Assembly: GCF_900182615.1 (NCBI RefSeq)
Contig: NZ_FXTE01000016.1
Span: 1 to 64,000, forward strand
DNA length: 64,000 nt
Source of the DNA: Ruegeria faecimaris
GTDB taxonomy: Bacteria; Pseudomonadota; Alphaproteobacteria; Rhodobacterales; Rhodobacteraceae
Direction: 5' to 3'
Positions 52,942 to 61,922 of this stretch are shown in pieces; the first letter of the stretch is position 1, and each line of letters starts with the position of its first letter. Position numbers and translations under genes: made by a program. Under the pieces are notes generated by a model. The model was not told the origin of the DNA, did not search any database, and was given only the letters and a program-made list of their open reading frames with translations.

Positions 52942-52966
52942 GAAGACGCGCTTAAAACGCGTCTTC
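52942..52966 (-). repeat. stem-loop enclosing the rpoA stop codon
   Basis: GAAGACGCG at 52942-52950 and CGCGTCTTC at 52958-52966 form a perfect 9-bp stem with a 7-nt loop that contains the rpoA stop codon (52952-52954). No T-run follows. It may affect the junction with rplQ or protect the upstream mRNA. Confidence 0.6.
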
Positions 52967-53968
52967 GAATTTCTTCGCCAGATCTTCGATGTTGTCAGGT
53001 GGCCAATCCTCGACATCCATGCCAAGGTGCAGACCCATGCCGGACAGCACTTCTTTGATCTCGTTCAGCGACTTGCGGCCGAAGTTCGGGGTGCGCAGCA
53101 TCTCGGCTTCGGTCTTCTGGATCAGGTCGCCAATGTAGACGATATTGTCGTTCTTCAGACAGTTTGCCGAACGGACAGACAGTTCCAACTCATCTACCTT
53201 CTTCAGCAGCAGCGGGTTGAACTCCAGACCATCATCTTCGTCCTGACGACCAGCCGATTCCGGCTCATCGAAGTTGACGAAGATCGACAGCTGATCCTGC
53301 AGGATGCGTGCGGCATAGGCCAACGCGTCCTCGGGGGTGATCGAACCGTCAGTCTCAATCTTCAGGGTCAGCTTGTCATAGTCAAGAACCTGACCTTCAC
53401 GCGTCGGCTGAACATCATAGGCGACCTTTTTAACCGGCGAATAGATCGCGTCGATCGGGATCAGGCCGATAGGTGCGTCTTCTGGTTTGTTCTTTTCAGC
53501 CGAGACATAGCCCTTACCGGTGTTGACGGTCAGTTCCATGAACAGGTCGGCACCATCATCCAGGTGACAGATGACGTGATCGCGGTTCAGAACCTCGATG
53601 CCAGCGCTTTCGCTGATGTCGCCTGCGGTGACGATTGCCGGGCCTTTAGCATTGATCGACAGACGCTTGGGGCCTTCGACCTCCATGCGCAGGGCGACTT
53701 GCTTAAGGTTCAAAATGATGTCGGTGACGTCTTCACGCACGCCTGCAACCGAACTGAATTCGTGCAGGACGTTGTCGATCTGAACGCTGGTGATGGCCGC
53801 ACCTTGCAGCGAGCTCATCAGAACGCGGCGCAGGGCGTTGCCCAGAGTCAGACCAAAGCCACGCTCCAGCGGTTCTGCAACCAGCGTTGCCTGGCGCGCA
53901 GGGTCGTTGCCCGGCTTGCTTTCCAGCTGGGTTGGCTTGATCAATTCTGCCCAATTCTTGTGGATCAT
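52952..53968 (-). CDS. rpoA: DNA-directed RNA polymerase alpha subunit
   Basis: A 338-residue alpha subunit. The assembly domain has [16 protein letters not shown] and [20 protein letters not shown]; the C-terminal domain has [20 protein letters not shown] and [18 protein letters not shown], used for UP elements and activators. Start at ATG 53968 after GGAGG; the open frame extending to 54007 is not homologous. It is flanked by rpsK upstream and rplQ downstream, and rpsD is absent from the operon. Confidence 0.97.
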   Translation of the reverse strand: MIHKNWAELIKPTQLESKPGNDPARQATLVAEPLERGFGLTLGNALRRVLMSSLQGAAITSVQIDNVLHEFSSVAGVREDVTDIILNLKQVALRMEVEGPKRLSINAKGPAIVTAGDISESAGIEVLNRDHVICHLDDGADLFMELTVNTGKGYVSAEKNKPEDAPIGLIPIDAIYSPVKKVAYDVQPTREGQVLDYDKLTLKIETDGSITPEDALAYAARILQDQLSIFVNFDEPESAGRQDEDDGLEFNPLLLKKVDELELSVRSANCLKNDNIVYIGDLIQKTEAEMLRTPNFGRKSLNEIKEVLSGMGLHLGMDVEDWPPDNIEDLAKKFEDAF

Positions 53969-54083
53969 GTAATCCCTCCATTCCTGTCCGCGCCCCATGA
54001 CCAACAAGGTGCAGACGCCCGAGGTTCAAAATGACGTGCTGGGGCCGTGCGAAAATGCGGGCCCCAGCTCAATTCTAATTCGC

Positions 54084-54473
54084 TTAGACGCGGCGGCGTT
54101 TCGGCGGGCGACAGCCATTGTGAGCGATCGGCGTCACGTCGCGGATCGACGTGATGTTGAAGCCCACTGCAGCCAGTGCGCGCAGAGCCGATTCACGACC
54201 CGAACCGGGGCCCTGAACTTCGACTTCCAGCGTCTTGACGCCGTGATCCTGCGCCTTTTTACCTGCGTCTTCCGCAGCCATCTGAGCAGCATACGGTGTA
54301 GATTTACGCGACCCTTTGAACCCCATGGTCCCGGCCGACGACCATGCAATGGCGTTGCCTTGCACGTCCGAGATCAGGATCTTGGTGTTGTTGAAGGTCG
54401 AATTCACATGGGCCACGCCCGATGCGATATTCTTGCGCTCTTTTTTCTTGGTACGAGTCTTTTCGCGTGCCAT
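54084..54473 (-). CDS. rpsK: 30S ribosomal protein S11
   Basis: A 129-residue S11 with [20 protein letters not shown] and the C-terminal [10 protein letters not shown], both nearly invariant in the family. It forms part of the platform of the 30S subunit. It lies 14 bases after rpsM. Confidence 0.97.
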   Translation of the reverse strand: MAREKTRTKKKERKNIASGVAHVNSTFNNTKILISDVQGNAIAWSSAGTMGFKGSRKSTPYAAQMAAEDAGKKAQDHGVKTLEVEVQGPGSGRESALRALAAVGFNITSIRDVTPIAHNGCRPPKRRRV

Positions 54474-54487
54474 CGGTCAGACCCTCC

Positions 54488-54856
54488 TTATTTCTTCTTG
54501 CCAGCAATGGCCTTTGCGGGGCCTTTGCGGGTACGAGCGTTGGTATGGGTACGCTGACCGCGAACGGGCAGGTTACGACGATGACGCAGACCGCGGTAGC
54601 AGCCCAAATCCATCAGGCGCTTGACGTTCATCTGAACTTCGCGACGCAGGTCACCTTCGACGGTGAAGTTTGCGTCGATATGTTCGCGGATGGCCAGAAC
54701 TTCGGAATCCGACAGCTCATTGACGCGACGGTGCGCTTCAATGCCTACGGCTTCGCAGATGGCCTGCGCCGAGGTGTTGCCGATACCGGTGATATATGTG
54801 AGGGCGATAGGTACCCGCTTTGCAGTCGGGATGTTTACGCCGGCAATACGTGCCAC
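54488..54856 (-). CDS. rpsM: 30S ribosomal protein S13
   Basis: A 122-residue S13: [35 protein letters not shown], and the basic tail [20 protein letters not shown]. It contacts the 50S subunit and tRNA. AAGGAAAG precedes the ATG, with a stem-loop further upstream in the 200-bp gap after adk. Confidence 0.97.
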   Translation of the reverse strand: MARIAGVNIPTAKRVPIALTYITGIGNTSAQAICEAVGIEAHRRVNELSDSEVLAIREHIDANFTVEGDLRREVQMNVKRLMDLGCYRGLRHRRNLPVRGQRTHTNARTRKGPAKAIAGKKK

Positions 54857-54879
54857 GTGTCACTTTCCTTTTTGTTGCG

Positions 54880-54904
54880 GTTCCGTAGCTCCGGAACCTT
54901 TTTT
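54880..54904. repeat. stem-loop in the rpsM leader
   Basis: GGTTCCG at 54880-54886 and CGGAACC at 54893-54899 form a 7-bp hairpin with a 6-nt loop. Read on the minus strand it lies about 20 bases upstream of the rpsM ribosome site. On the plus strand it is followed by five T, but no plus-strand gene would need a terminator here. A leader role for rpsM is more likely. Confidence 0.5.
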
Positions 54905-55056
54905 CACAACACTTGACCGTGGCAGTGACGCCAGAGGGCCCAGTATTATTCGAGGTGGTCGGGGCAGTTAGGACGAATCCCGCCTGCGATCTTGATTCCC
55001 TTTAGGGATGGGGGTCGATATGGGCTTTTGCGCTTGGCGTCAAGGCCATATTGGAG

Positions 55057-55701
55057 CTAGCCGAGTACGGCCTCGATCGACGCAGTCACTTCCTTGATAT
55101 CGGCCAACCCATTGACCGGGCGAAGATCGCCTTTGGCGTAGTAATAACCAATCAGCGGCGACGTCTTTTTGTAGTACTCCATCAACCGCGTGCGCAGGCT
55201 GTCTTCGTTGTCGTCAGCGCGACGCGTGAACTCTTTTTGCTCACCACAGTTGGTGCAGCGACCATCTGCCGGAATCGGCTTGGTCTTGTCATTGTAGACC
55301 TCGCCACAGCCCGAACAGGTCGAACGTGCGGTGATCCGATCCACTAGGGCATCGTCATCCACCCGCATCTCGATCACAGTGTGCAGTGACTGGCCCAGCT
55401 TGGTCAGCAAAGCCGCCAATGCGTCGGCTTGTGCCAATGTGCGCGGAAAACCGTCAAAGATGAAACCGGCACCGGTTTCGGTGGTCAGCTTCTCTTCGAT
55501 CAGGCCGATGACAATCTCATCGGTGACCAGCTTGCCGGCATCCATGATGGCTGCAACCTTCAGGCCCATCTCGGTGCCCGAGGTTTTGGCTTCGCGCAGC
55601 ATGTCTCCGGTGCTCAGCTGCACCATGCCGCGTGTTTCAACAAGATGACGCGCTTGCGTTCCTTTACCCGCCCCCGGGGGGCCCAGAAGAATGATATTCA
55701 T
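55057..55701 (-). CDS. adk: adenylate kinase, zinc-type lid
   Basis: A 214-residue kinase that interconverts AMP, ADP and ATP. P-loop [16 protein letters not shown] site TGDMLREA, and [14 protein letters not shown]. The lid has four Cys (CSGCGEVYN … CTNCGEQ), so it should bind zinc. The ATG overlaps the secY stop by 4 bases (translational coupling), the usual alphaproteobacterial order. Confidence 0.96.
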   Translation of the reverse strand: MNIILLGPPGAGKGTQARHLVETRGMVQLSTGDMLREAKTSGTEMGLKVAAIMDAGKLVTDEIVIGLIEEKLTTETGAGFIFDGFPRTLAQADALAALLTKLGQSLHTVIEMRVDDDALVDRITARSTCSGCGEVYNDKTKPIPADGRCTNCGEQKEFTRRADDNEDSLRTRLMEYYKKTSPLIGYYYAKGDLRPVNGLADIKEVTASIEAVLG

Positions 55702-57062
55702 CGACGAGCGGGTCCCTTCCTGCCGCGTTTCTTACCCTTCCCGCGCAGTTGGGACTTTTCGATAAGCCCTTCGTATTGATGCGCCAGCAGGTGGCTCTGA
55801 ACCTGTTGGATCGTATCCATGGTCACAGAGACGATAATCAGAACCGAAGTACCACCGAAATAGAACGGAATGGCAAACTGGCCCCGCAGGATTTCAGGCA
55901 GCAGACAAACCGCCGCCAGATAAGCCGAACCCAGAACCAGAACGCGGTTGACCACGTATTCCAGATACTCGGCGGTTTTCTTGCCCGGACGGATACCCGG
56001 CACAAAACCGTTCTGCTTTTTCAGGTTATCCGCCACGTCATCCGGCTTGAACGACACGTTGAACGTGTAGAAATAGGCAAAGAACACGATCATCGACGCA
56101 AAGAACAGCAGGTACAGCGGCTGACCCGGACCAAAGTTGGCCAGCAGCCAGGACATGACCGGACCGTTGGTGGCGCCCGACGAGAAGGTCGAGATCGTGA
56201 CCGGCAGCAACAGCAAAGAGCTGGCGAAGATCGCCGGGATAACGCCGGCCGGGTTCACTTTGACCGGCAGGTGGCTCGAGCCGCCCTCATAGATCTTCAT
56301 ACCGGCCTGACGGCGCGGGTATTGAATGTGGATCTTGCGCAAAGCGCGCTCCATGAACACCACAAAGGTGATCACGGCGATGACCATGACAATCACTCCG
56401 ATGATCACTGCGGGGCTGATTGCGCCGCTGCGGCCACTTGCGAAGAACTGAGCCAACGCTGCCGGAACCTCGGCGATGATGCCAACGAAAATAATCAGAG
56501 AGATACCGTTGCCGATGCCGCGCGCGGTGATCTGCTCACCCAGCCACATCAGGAACATGGTGCCGCCAACCAGTGTAATCATAGTCGACAGACGGAAATA
56601 AAGGCCCGGATCGGTCGCCAAATCGCCCGACTCCAGCGAAACGGCCAAGCCATAGGCCTGAACAGTGGCCAGCGCCACGGTGCCGAAACGGGTATATTGG
56701 TTGATCTTCTTACGACCCTGCTCGCCCTCTTTCTTGAGCTGTTCGAGCGCGGGAACCATCGAGGTCAGCAGCTGAATGATGATCGAGGCCGAGATGTAAG
56801 GCATGATGCCGAGGGCAAAGATACCCATCCGCCCAAGCGCCCCGCCGGTGAACATCGAAACCATACCGCCGATGCCCTGCCCCGCTTGCTCCATGAACTC
56901 ACGCAGGGCCTGTCCGTCGATCCCCGGCACCGGTATAAAAGTGCCAAGGCGATAGACGATCAACAAACCCAGTGTGAACAGGATGCGGTTGCGCAGATCG
57001 GTGGCTTTGCCCAAAGCAGCCCAGCTAGTGTTGGCTGCCATTTGTTCTGCTGCTGATACCAT
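55698..57062 (-). CDS. secY: protein translocase subunit SecY
   Basis: A 454-residue inner-membrane channel protein with 10 membrane helices. Markers are RIFTLGLLI-like helix 1 region ([20 protein letters not shown]), [35 protein letters not shown], and the RxPG-like C-terminal loop [16 protein letters not shown]. It conducts exported proteins with SecEG and SecA. It ends with a basic tail [15 protein letters not shown] hairpin separates it from rplO. Confidence 0.97.
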   Translation of the reverse strand: MVSAAEQMAANTSWAALGKATDLRNRILFTLGLLIVYRLGTFIPVPGIDGQALREFMEQAGQGIGGMVSMFTGGALGRMGIFALGIMPYISASIIIQLLTSMVPALEQLKKEGEQGRKKINQYTRFGTVALATVQAYGLAVSLESGDLATDPGLYFRLSTMITLVGGTMFLMWLGEQITARGIGNGISLIIFVGIIAEVPAALAQFFASGRSGAISPAVIIGVIVMVIAVITFVVFMERALRKIHIQYPRRQAGMKIYEGGSSHLPVKVNPAGVIPAIFASSLLLLPVTISTFSSGATNGPVMSWLLANFGPGQPLYLLFFASMIVFFAYFYTFNVSFKPDDVADNLKKQNGFVPGIRPGKKTAEYLEYVVNRVLVLGSAYLAAVCLLPEILRGQFAIPFYFGGTSVLIIVSVTMDTIQQVQSHLLAHQYEGLIEKSQLRGKGKKRGRKGPARR

Positions 57063-57083
57063 AAATCGGTCTCTCTTATGAAA

Positions 57084-57119
57084 ACACCGCCCGGAACCGT
57101 TTTCCGGCTCGGGCGGCGT
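57084..57119 (-). terminator. terminator-like hairpin between rplO and secY
   Basis: Read on the minus strand, ACGCCGCCCG pairs with CGGGCGGTGT (10 bp, one G-U) around an inner CCGG-rich loop, and four T follow. It lies 53 bases after the rplO stop. It may reduce secY transcription relative to rplO, or be read through. Confidence 0.6.
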
Positions 57120-57171
57120 CTTGGAAAACTCTGAGGTCTATGTAAGCGGGTCTTGGCCCGCTCACAAGCGC

Positions 57172-57645
57172 TTACTCTGCCGCAGCGGCTTTTGTGACCG
57201 TCAGTGAACCGCCCGCTTTTTCGACTGCCTCAACGGCAGCTTTCGAAGCACCAGTTACTTCCAGGGTCACCTTGGCGCTGATTTCGCCTTTGGCCAGAAC
57301 GCGGATACCGTCCAGTTTACGGCGAACCAGACCGGATGCAACCAGTGCGTCCTCGGTGATCGCGGCTTTGGCGTCCAGCTTACCGGCGTCGACGAATTTC
57401 TGGATCAGGCCCAGGTTGATAACGGCAAACGCCTTGCGGTTCGGCTTGTTAAAGCCACGCTTGGGCAGGCGTTGGTACAGCGGCATCTGGCCACCTTCGT
57501 AGCCATTGATGGCCACACCCGAACGGGATTTCTGACCTTTGATACCACGGCCACCCATTTTACCTTTACCGGAACCGGGACCACGGCCGACGCGGGTCCG
57601 TTTCGGTGTGGCGCCTGGGTTGTCGCGCAATTCATTCAGTTTCAT
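57172..57645 (-). CDS. rplO: 50S ribosomal protein L15
   Basis: A 157-residue L15 with [40 protein letters not shown] and [20 protein letters not shown]. In most bacteria it directly follows rpmD. Here about 3 kb and three genes separate them, and rplO probably has its own promoter. AGGAGAAGCGAA precedes the ATG. Confidence 0.97.
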   Translation of the reverse strand: MKLNELRDNPGATPKRTRVGRGPGSGKGKMGGRGIKGQKSRSGVAINGYEGGQMPLYQRLPKRGFNKPNRKAFAVINLGLIQKFVDAGKLDAKAAITEDALVASGLVRRKLDGIRVLAKGEISAKVTLEVTGASKAAVEAVEKAGGSLTVTKAAAAE

Positions 57646-57741
57646 TTCGCTTCTCCTTCGCCGGAAATGACCCCGAAGCGTGATGGGTCAAACACGGCAT
57701 TTCTTGGTTTTGATTCTTGCGGCGCAGTACGCCACCGGAGC

Positions 57742-57770
57742 CCGATACAGCTTTGTGGCTGAGGATGCAA
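57742..57770 (-). promoter_or_regulatory. candidate promoter for rplO-secY-adk
   Basis: On the minus strand TTGCAT (complement of 57765-57770) and TATCGG (complement of 57742-57747) are 17 bp apart and about 97 bp upstream of the rplO ATG. The match to consensus is moderate. Because the upstream ribosomal genes end in a terminator at 60612-60645, some promoter is expected in this area. Confidence 0.35.
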
Positions 57771-57798
57771 GTTTTGAAGTGAACAACACCCAAACTGT

Positions 57799-58626
57799 CT
57801 AACCTTCAGCATTTTGGATTGGCGCGTCCAGTGGATTAATCCGGTGTTTGGCCAGAAGCTTACCCACCAGGCTATCTGGATCTGGCAGGCCATTATACCT
57901 GTTCCTCAGGATCGAACGCATCCGGCGACCATAAAAGTGAATGGAAACTGTGTCCTCGTGGAAGAACCTGGATAAATCGGCGTTTGGGCGTGCCAAAGCG
58001 CGCCGTCTGGTAAAGTTCACCGGATAGAACACATGCTCAGGCAGAACAAATTGGTGTTCGCCGGTTTGCCGTAAAGCCGAGGCAAAGGCTGACGGACCCC
58101 ATGCGCCCCAATATAGCGCGGGCACATTGATCGGATCACCTGCATCCTGTGCCGCACGAAGGGGTTCCTGATATCGTTTGGGCAGCCATGGCGGAATCCG
58201 ATATGGGTCCGTTGTATATTCGATGTGCAGAGCCAGCGCCGGGCTGTCTGACGGAATGCCCAATACGCCGATCGCAATCTCTCCTTCGAGCATTCCGTAA
58301 AAATGCCCGGTCTCCGTTGTGAATGGACGCATGCAATAGGCGTCCGTATCCGCCCATATCAAATCGGGCTCCTGCGCCAACATGCGGTATCGGAACTTAT
58401 CCGAATGCGGCGCCGGGCTACCAGTACGGCTATGCGCAATGAATTCTGTGCCGGGCATCACATCGCGCGCATCGCGGGTATCCACACCTTCAGGTATCCC
58501 TGAGACATTCCCATGGGTGTAGAGGCGAACGGATTGACCGGCATCCAGATAGGATTTGATGCAGAGCTGCTCGAGAAAGCACAGCGGGCCATCCACCCAC
58601 AACATGCCGATCTGGTAGTCTCGCAC
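57799..58626 (-). CDS. DXD-motif glycosyltransferase (Och1/capsular-type sugar transferase)
   Basis: A 275-residue cytoplasmic glycosyltransferase of the 'sugar-binding region containing DXD motif' type. The DXD motif is in WADTDAYCMRP near residue 95, preceded by SDKFRYRMLAQEPDLIWAD, the usual scaffold of the family. It probably transfers a sugar to a surface glycan, but donor and acceptor are unknown. GTG start at 58626 has GAGG 8 bases upstream. It lies between rplO and the DUF1127 gene inside the interrupted ribosomal operon; no polysaccharide genes surround it. Confidence 0.75.
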   Translation of the reverse strand: MRDYQIGMLWVDGPLCFLEQLCIKSYLDAGQSVRLYTHGNVSGIPEGVDTRDARDVMPGTEFIAHSRTGSPAPHSDKFRYRMLAQEPDLIWADTDAYCMRPFTTETGHFYGMLEGEIAIGVLGIPSDSPALALHIEYTTDPYRIPPWLPKRYQEPLRAAQDAGDPINVPALYWGAWGPSAFASALRQTGEHQFVLPEHVFYPVNFTRRRALARPNADLSRFFHEDTVSIHFYGRRMRSILRNRYNGLPDPDSLVGKLLAKHRINPLDAPIQNAEG

Positions 58627-58756
58627 TGTGTCAGCCTCGTCATCGCGTTATTGGGACATAGCCTCCTCTAATAATTCTCATGGAAAATTTCCAAACGATC
58701 CACAATGCAGAGCGACCAATTTCACCGTGCTTGTGCCTTTCAAGCATGCAGAATCA

Positions 58757-58780
58757 AAAGAGGCGCCAAATGGCGCCTCG
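58757..58780 (-). terminator. terminator of the DUF1127 gene
   Basis: GAGGCGCC at 58761-58768 and GGCGCCTC at 58773-58780 form an 8-bp stem with a 4-nt loop; on the minus strand TTTTGATT follows. It lies 24 bases after the DUF1127 stop and separates it from the glycosyltransferase gene. Confidence 0.85.
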
Positions 58781-58803
58781 GTGTTGTTCATCCTGCCAGG
58801 TTC

Positions 58804-59016
58804 TCAGCAGTAGACGTGCTTATGCGCAATATCACTTATATCGCACCGGCGGATACCAATGTCGTTCAGTTCACGATCAGTCAGGTTCTGAAGCTCTGAA
58901 TAGGTGCGGCCGAATTCGGCGCGCAGGGCATAGGCCTCTTTCACGCGGGCGATCAGAGTTGTGATGCGGGCGGTCAGACCAAAGCCTTCGCGGGAAAAAG
59001 TTGCTGTGTTTGCCAT
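58804..59016 (-). CDS. DUF1127-family small protein
   Basis: A 70-residue protein whose C-terminal half carries the DUF1127 (YjiS-like) signature: TYSELQNLTDRELNDIGIRR, followed by CDISDIAHKHVYC. The last residue is Cys. DUF1127 proteins of Rhodobacter-type bacteria are small RNA-binding or stress-related proteins (for example CcaF1). Start at ATG 59016 after AAAGGAA; an upstream open frame is not homologous. It has its own terminator and a strong inverted repeat in the upstream region, so it is probably a single-gene unit. Confidence 0.88.
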   Translation of the reverse strand: MANTATFSREGFGLTARITTLIARVKEAYALRAEFGRTYSELQNLTDRELNDIGIRRCDISDIAHKHVYC

Positions 59017-59390
59017 TTCTATATTCCTTTCTAAACCGGAGCGTATTCTCCAGATTTCGTTTGCGTTCCTATTTGGGACAAAGCTCAAATAAGAACGCCA
59101 GATAACGCTAACAACAGAAGATTCGGTCTGGCCGGTATGCATTGGGGGAATGGCAGTGAAAACACTGTTTAGACATCCCACTACAGGCTTTCGTTGAAAT
59201 AGTCCTTTGGATTTCTCGGCTAAAGATAAGATTTATCAAATTTATATATTTTAATATCTTTTTTCTTTTACGGACCCATATTTTCACTATTCTATCACGT
59301 ATCCGTGAACTATCGGGCTATTTCGGCCTGTTTTACCATTTTCGCCTCGCACGTTTAGGGCGTCCTCGGCTTCATGAATGAGGATACTCC
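59017..59390. other. 374-bp AT-rich divergent control region
   Basis: Contains no gene. It separates the minus-strand DUF1127 gene from the plus-strand radical SAM gene. About 59215-59290 is strikingly A/T-rich compared with its surroundings. A candidate DUF1127 promoter (TTGTTA, complement of 59109-59114; 17 bp; TATTTG, complement of 59086-59091) overlaps the inverted repeat listed next. No convincing promoter was found for the radical SAM gene. Confidence 0.5.
59063..59098 (-). promoter_or_regulatory. 13-bp inverted repeat upstream of the DUF1127 gene
   Basis: Arms at 59063-59075 and 59086-59098 (GCGTTC-TATTTG type) match at 12 of 13 positions with a 10-nt spacer. As minus-strand RNA the odd position is a U-G pair, so all 13 pairs can form. 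It could be a leader hairpin of the DUF1127 mRNA. It also overlaps a plausible -10, so it could instead be an operator. Confidence 0.65.
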
Positions 59391-60542
59391 ATGCCATTGG
59401 TTTCAAGCGTTATTAGAAGGTTGCGCTGGATTCAGCGCCGTCCTTCCTTGAAGCAATCGGCAAACCTGTTGCGCAACATTCGGGGCTATCTTCTTCACTC
59501 TCAACAAGCCGCCCCGCTGCCGTCTTTGGTGAAAATTGATATTTCGCCGCTGTGCTCACTAGCCTGTCCACATTGCGTCCATGCGAATCCGGCAGGTCGT
59601 GACCGACCCTTGCTCAGCGATCAGAAGTTCGGGAAACAGGACAAACTCAGCATTCAGCAGTACCGGCATATCATTGACCAGATCAAAGATCGCGCGCTTG
59701 GTGTAAGCCTGTTCTACTATGGCGATCCTCTGGCACACCCGGACCTCACCGACATGATCCGGGCCACGACCGCAGCCGGTTTGGAAAGCCATATCACCAC
59801 CCATTTCAGCTATCGGCTAAAAGCCGAGCGGATTCATGACCTGGTCGATGCCGGGCTTAGCCATATCACAATCTCAGTTGATGGCGCGACGCAGGAAAGC
59901 TTTCAGGTTACCCGTGTTCGCGGACGCCTGAATTTCGTTCTGAACAACCTGCGACTACTGGCTGGCTATAAAAAGAGGAAGGGTCTGAAATCTCCGTTCA
60001 TAGAAATACAGCATATCTCTTTCCCCCATCACGCCGAGGATGAACTGGTTCAGGTGAAGGCCATCGTAGACGAGATTGGTATCGACGCCTTTACCACGTT
60101 TGAAGGGCTACGGTTCGATGCAAATGGAGATCTGTACAACGTCGTAGACGACGATCCCGATCGGATTGAAAATGGCCCGCCCCTGTCATCATCCCTCACC
60201 CCAAGGTGCCATTGGCCCCACAGCAGCACGGTCATTCGCTTTGATGGCGATGTGATTCCCTGCTGTCTCTGGCGATCCGGCCGCCAATATGTTTCCGACA
60301 AGAACCGTGATCCGCATGTGTTGGGAAATGTTTTCGACGAACCACTTGAAACCATCTGGAACAACGAAAAATACAAAGCTCTGCGCCGGCAGGTCTGGAA
60401 CCCGCGTGCTCATTCCAAACGCGAAGCAGCAGCCAGTTTTTGCGATGGATGCCCCAGGCTGTACGAAAAACCAGGCAGAGAACCCCCGTTGCGCCATGAA
60501 GTCGACATTGAGTTTGCAGAAAAAAAGGCGCTCGGGTCATAG
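59391..60542 (+). CDS. radical SAM / SPASM-domain protein inside the split ribosomal operon
   Basis: A 383-residue radical SAM enzyme. The SAM-cluster motif is C55-x3-C59-x2-C62 in SPLCSLACPHCVHANPAG. Next come the Gly-rich region FYYGDPLAHPDL and ITISVDGATQESF. The C-terminal SPASM region has RCHWPH, DGDVIPCCLWRSG, GNVFDEPLETIWNNE and SFCDGCP, the pattern of extra Fe-S cysteines. SPASM proteins often modify peptides, but several act on sugars or other small molecules. No precursor peptide is obvious in this orientation. It is on the opposite strand to the ribosomal genes and convergent with rpmD; the two share the terminator at 60612-60645. Confidence 0.85.
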   Translation: MPLVSSVIRRLRWIQRRPSLKQSANLLRNIRGYLLHSQQAAPLPSLVKIDISPLCSLACPHCVHANPAGRDRPLLSDQKFGKQDKLSIQQYRHIIDQIKDRALGVSLFYYGDPLAHPDLTDMIRATTAAGLESHITTHFSYRLKAERIHDLVDAGLSHITISVDGATQESFQVTRVRGRLNFVLNNLRLLAGYKKRKGLKSPFIEIQHISFPHHAEDELVQVKAIVDEIGIDAFTTFEGLRFDANGDLYNVVDDDPDRIENGPPLSSSLTPRCHWPHSSTVIRFDGDVIPCCLWRSGRQYVSDKNRDPHVLGNVFDEPLETIWNNEKYKALRRQVWNPRAHSKREAAASFCDGCPRLYEKPGREPPLRHEVDIEFAEKKALGS

Positions 60543-60611
60543 CCGAGTTTGCGCCGAGGCACTGAACAGCACCATATGACGAGCCGGAAAAAAGACGACC
60601 GGCCAAACAAG

Positions 60612-60645
60612 AAAACGCCCCCGATCAGATCGGAGGCGTTTTTAA
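60612..60645. terminator. bidirectional terminator between the radical SAM gene and rpmD
   Basis: AAAACGCC at 60612-60619 pairs with GGCGTTTT at 60635-60642, and inner CCGAT/ATCGG extend the stem with one mismatch. T-runs follow on both strands. It lies 20 bases after the rpmD stop, so it ends the rplX-rpmD transcript and the plus-strand radical SAM transcript. Confidence 0.88.
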
Positions 60646-60664
60646 GTCTTCAAAGAACTCGCGA

Positions 60665-60853
60665 TTAGCCGCGTTCTTCGATGATCTCTACCAGATGCGG
60701 GATCTTGTTGACCATGCCGCGGACCGAAGGAGTATCCTCCAGCTCACGGGTTTTGTGCATCTTGTTCAAGCCCAGACCGATCAGGGTCGCGCGCTGTTCG
60801 GCGGGGCGGCGGATCGGGGAACCGATCTGCTTGACGACGATGGTTTTTGCCAT
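60665..60853 (-). CDS. rpmD: 50S ribosomal protein L30
   Basis: A 62-residue L30: [20 protein letters not shown] then [20 protein letters not shown]. It is the last gene before the insertion in the spc operon, followed by the terminator at 60612-60645 and not by rplO as is usual. Confidence 0.96.
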   Translation of the reverse strand: MAKTIVVKQIGSPIRRPAEQRATLIGLGLNKMHKTRELEDTPSVRGMVNKIPHLVEIIEERG

Positions 60854-60865
60854 GGGTCGCTCTCC

Positions 60866-61435
60866 TTATGCTTCTGCTTCAGCAGCAACAGGCGCTTCGT
60901 CCCGCTTGGGCAGGATGTCAGCAACTTTCTTGCCGCGACGCTGTGCAACCGAACGCGGGCTCTGCTCTTTTTGCAGGCCGTTGATGGTGGCGCGGATCAT
61001 GTTGTACGGGTTCTGCGAGCCCAACGACTTGGACACAACGTCCTTGACGCCCAGCATTTCGAACACAGCACGCATCGGACCACCGGCGATGATACCAGTA
61101 CCTTCAGGTGCCGAGCGCATAACCACTTTACCGGCGCCGTGACGGCCTTCGATATCGTGGTGCAGGGTCCGACCTTCGCGCAGCTGCACGCGGATCATCT
61201 GACGTTTGGCTTGTTCAGTTGCCTTACGGATGGCCTCGGGTACTTCTTTTGCTTTACCCTTGCCAAAGCCGACGCGGCCCTTCTGATCGCCGACAACCAC
61301 CAGAGCGGCGAAGCCAAAGCGCTTACCACCTTTTACGGTTTTCGACACGCGGTTGATCGCGACCAGACGGTCTGCGAATTCCGGAGTTTCGTCGCGGTCG
61401 CGGCCACGGCCCCGACGGTTTTCACGTTCTGCCAT
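60866..61435 (-). CDS. rpsE: 30S ribosomal protein S5
   Basis: A 189-residue S5. Markers: [40 protein letters not shown], and [19 protein letters not shown]. It shapes the decoding site and carries a short basic N-terminal extension ([12 protein letters not shown]). It precedes rpmD by 12 bases. Confidence 0.97.
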   Translation of the reverse strand: MAERENRRGRGRDRDETPEFADRLVAINRVSKTVKGGKRFGFAALVVVGDQKGRVGFGKGKAKEVPEAIRKATEQAKRQMIRVQLREGRTLHHDIEGRHGAGKVVMRSAPEGTGIIAGGPMRAVFEMLGVKDVVSKSLGSQNPYNMIRATINGLQKEQSPRSVAQRRGKKVADILPKRDEAPVAAEAEA

Positions 61436-61551
61436 TTGGCATCCCTTTTCTCATGTGGCGCATTGCGGCGCCGTTGTTTCAATCCAAGTGAGCCTCGACT
61501 ATTGCCGAGGCCCCCGGATCATCGGGGCAGCTGAGGCGCTGCCCGCAAGTC

Positions 61552-61911
61552 TTAGATCTTCAGACCACCTTCACGCGCAGCGTCGGCGACAGCCTTCACT
61601 TTGCCGTGGAACAGGAAGCCGCCACGATCGAAATAAGCCTCTTCGACGCCTGCCTTCTTGGCACGCTCGGCGATGGCTGCGCCCACTTTCGTAGCCGCTT
61701 CGACGTTGTTTGTGCCAACTACACCCAGATCTTTTTCCAGGGTCGAGGCCGAGGCCAGGGTCACGCCACGAACGTCGTCGATCAGCTGAGCGCTGATGTT
61801 CTTGTTCGAACGGTGAACCGACAGGCGTACACGACCTGCATTGACCTTGCGAAGTTTGTTCCGAACGCGCAGGCGGCGCTTCAGAAACAGGGTTCTTTTG
61901 CTGTTTGCCAT
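61552..61911 (-). CDS. rplR: 50S ribosomal protein L18
   Basis: A 119-residue 5S-rRNA-binding protein: [40 protein letters not shown], and the C-terminal [20 protein letters not shown]. It lies 11 bases after rplF and about 115 bases before rpsE, with no gene between. Confidence 0.97.
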   Translation of the reverse strand: MANSKRTLFLKRRLRVRNKLRKVNAGRVRLSVHRSNKNISAQLIDDVRGVTLASASTLEKDLGVVGTNNVEAATKVGAAIAERAKKAGVEEAYFDRGGFLFHGKVKAVADAAREGGLKI

Positions 61912-61922
61912 TGTTTGCGTCC

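Noticed and set aside
52742-54034. A 430-residue plus-strand frame opposite rpoA
   Set aside because: It covers rpoA and its flanks, has no domain, and would run through the rpoA-rplQ junction antisense.
55749-57056. A 435-residue open frame on the plus strand antisense to secY
   Set aside because: It mirrors the codon pattern of secY, is rich in Arg, Gln and His without any fold-like hydrophobic pattern, and matches no family. It is a by-product of the GC-rich coding strand.
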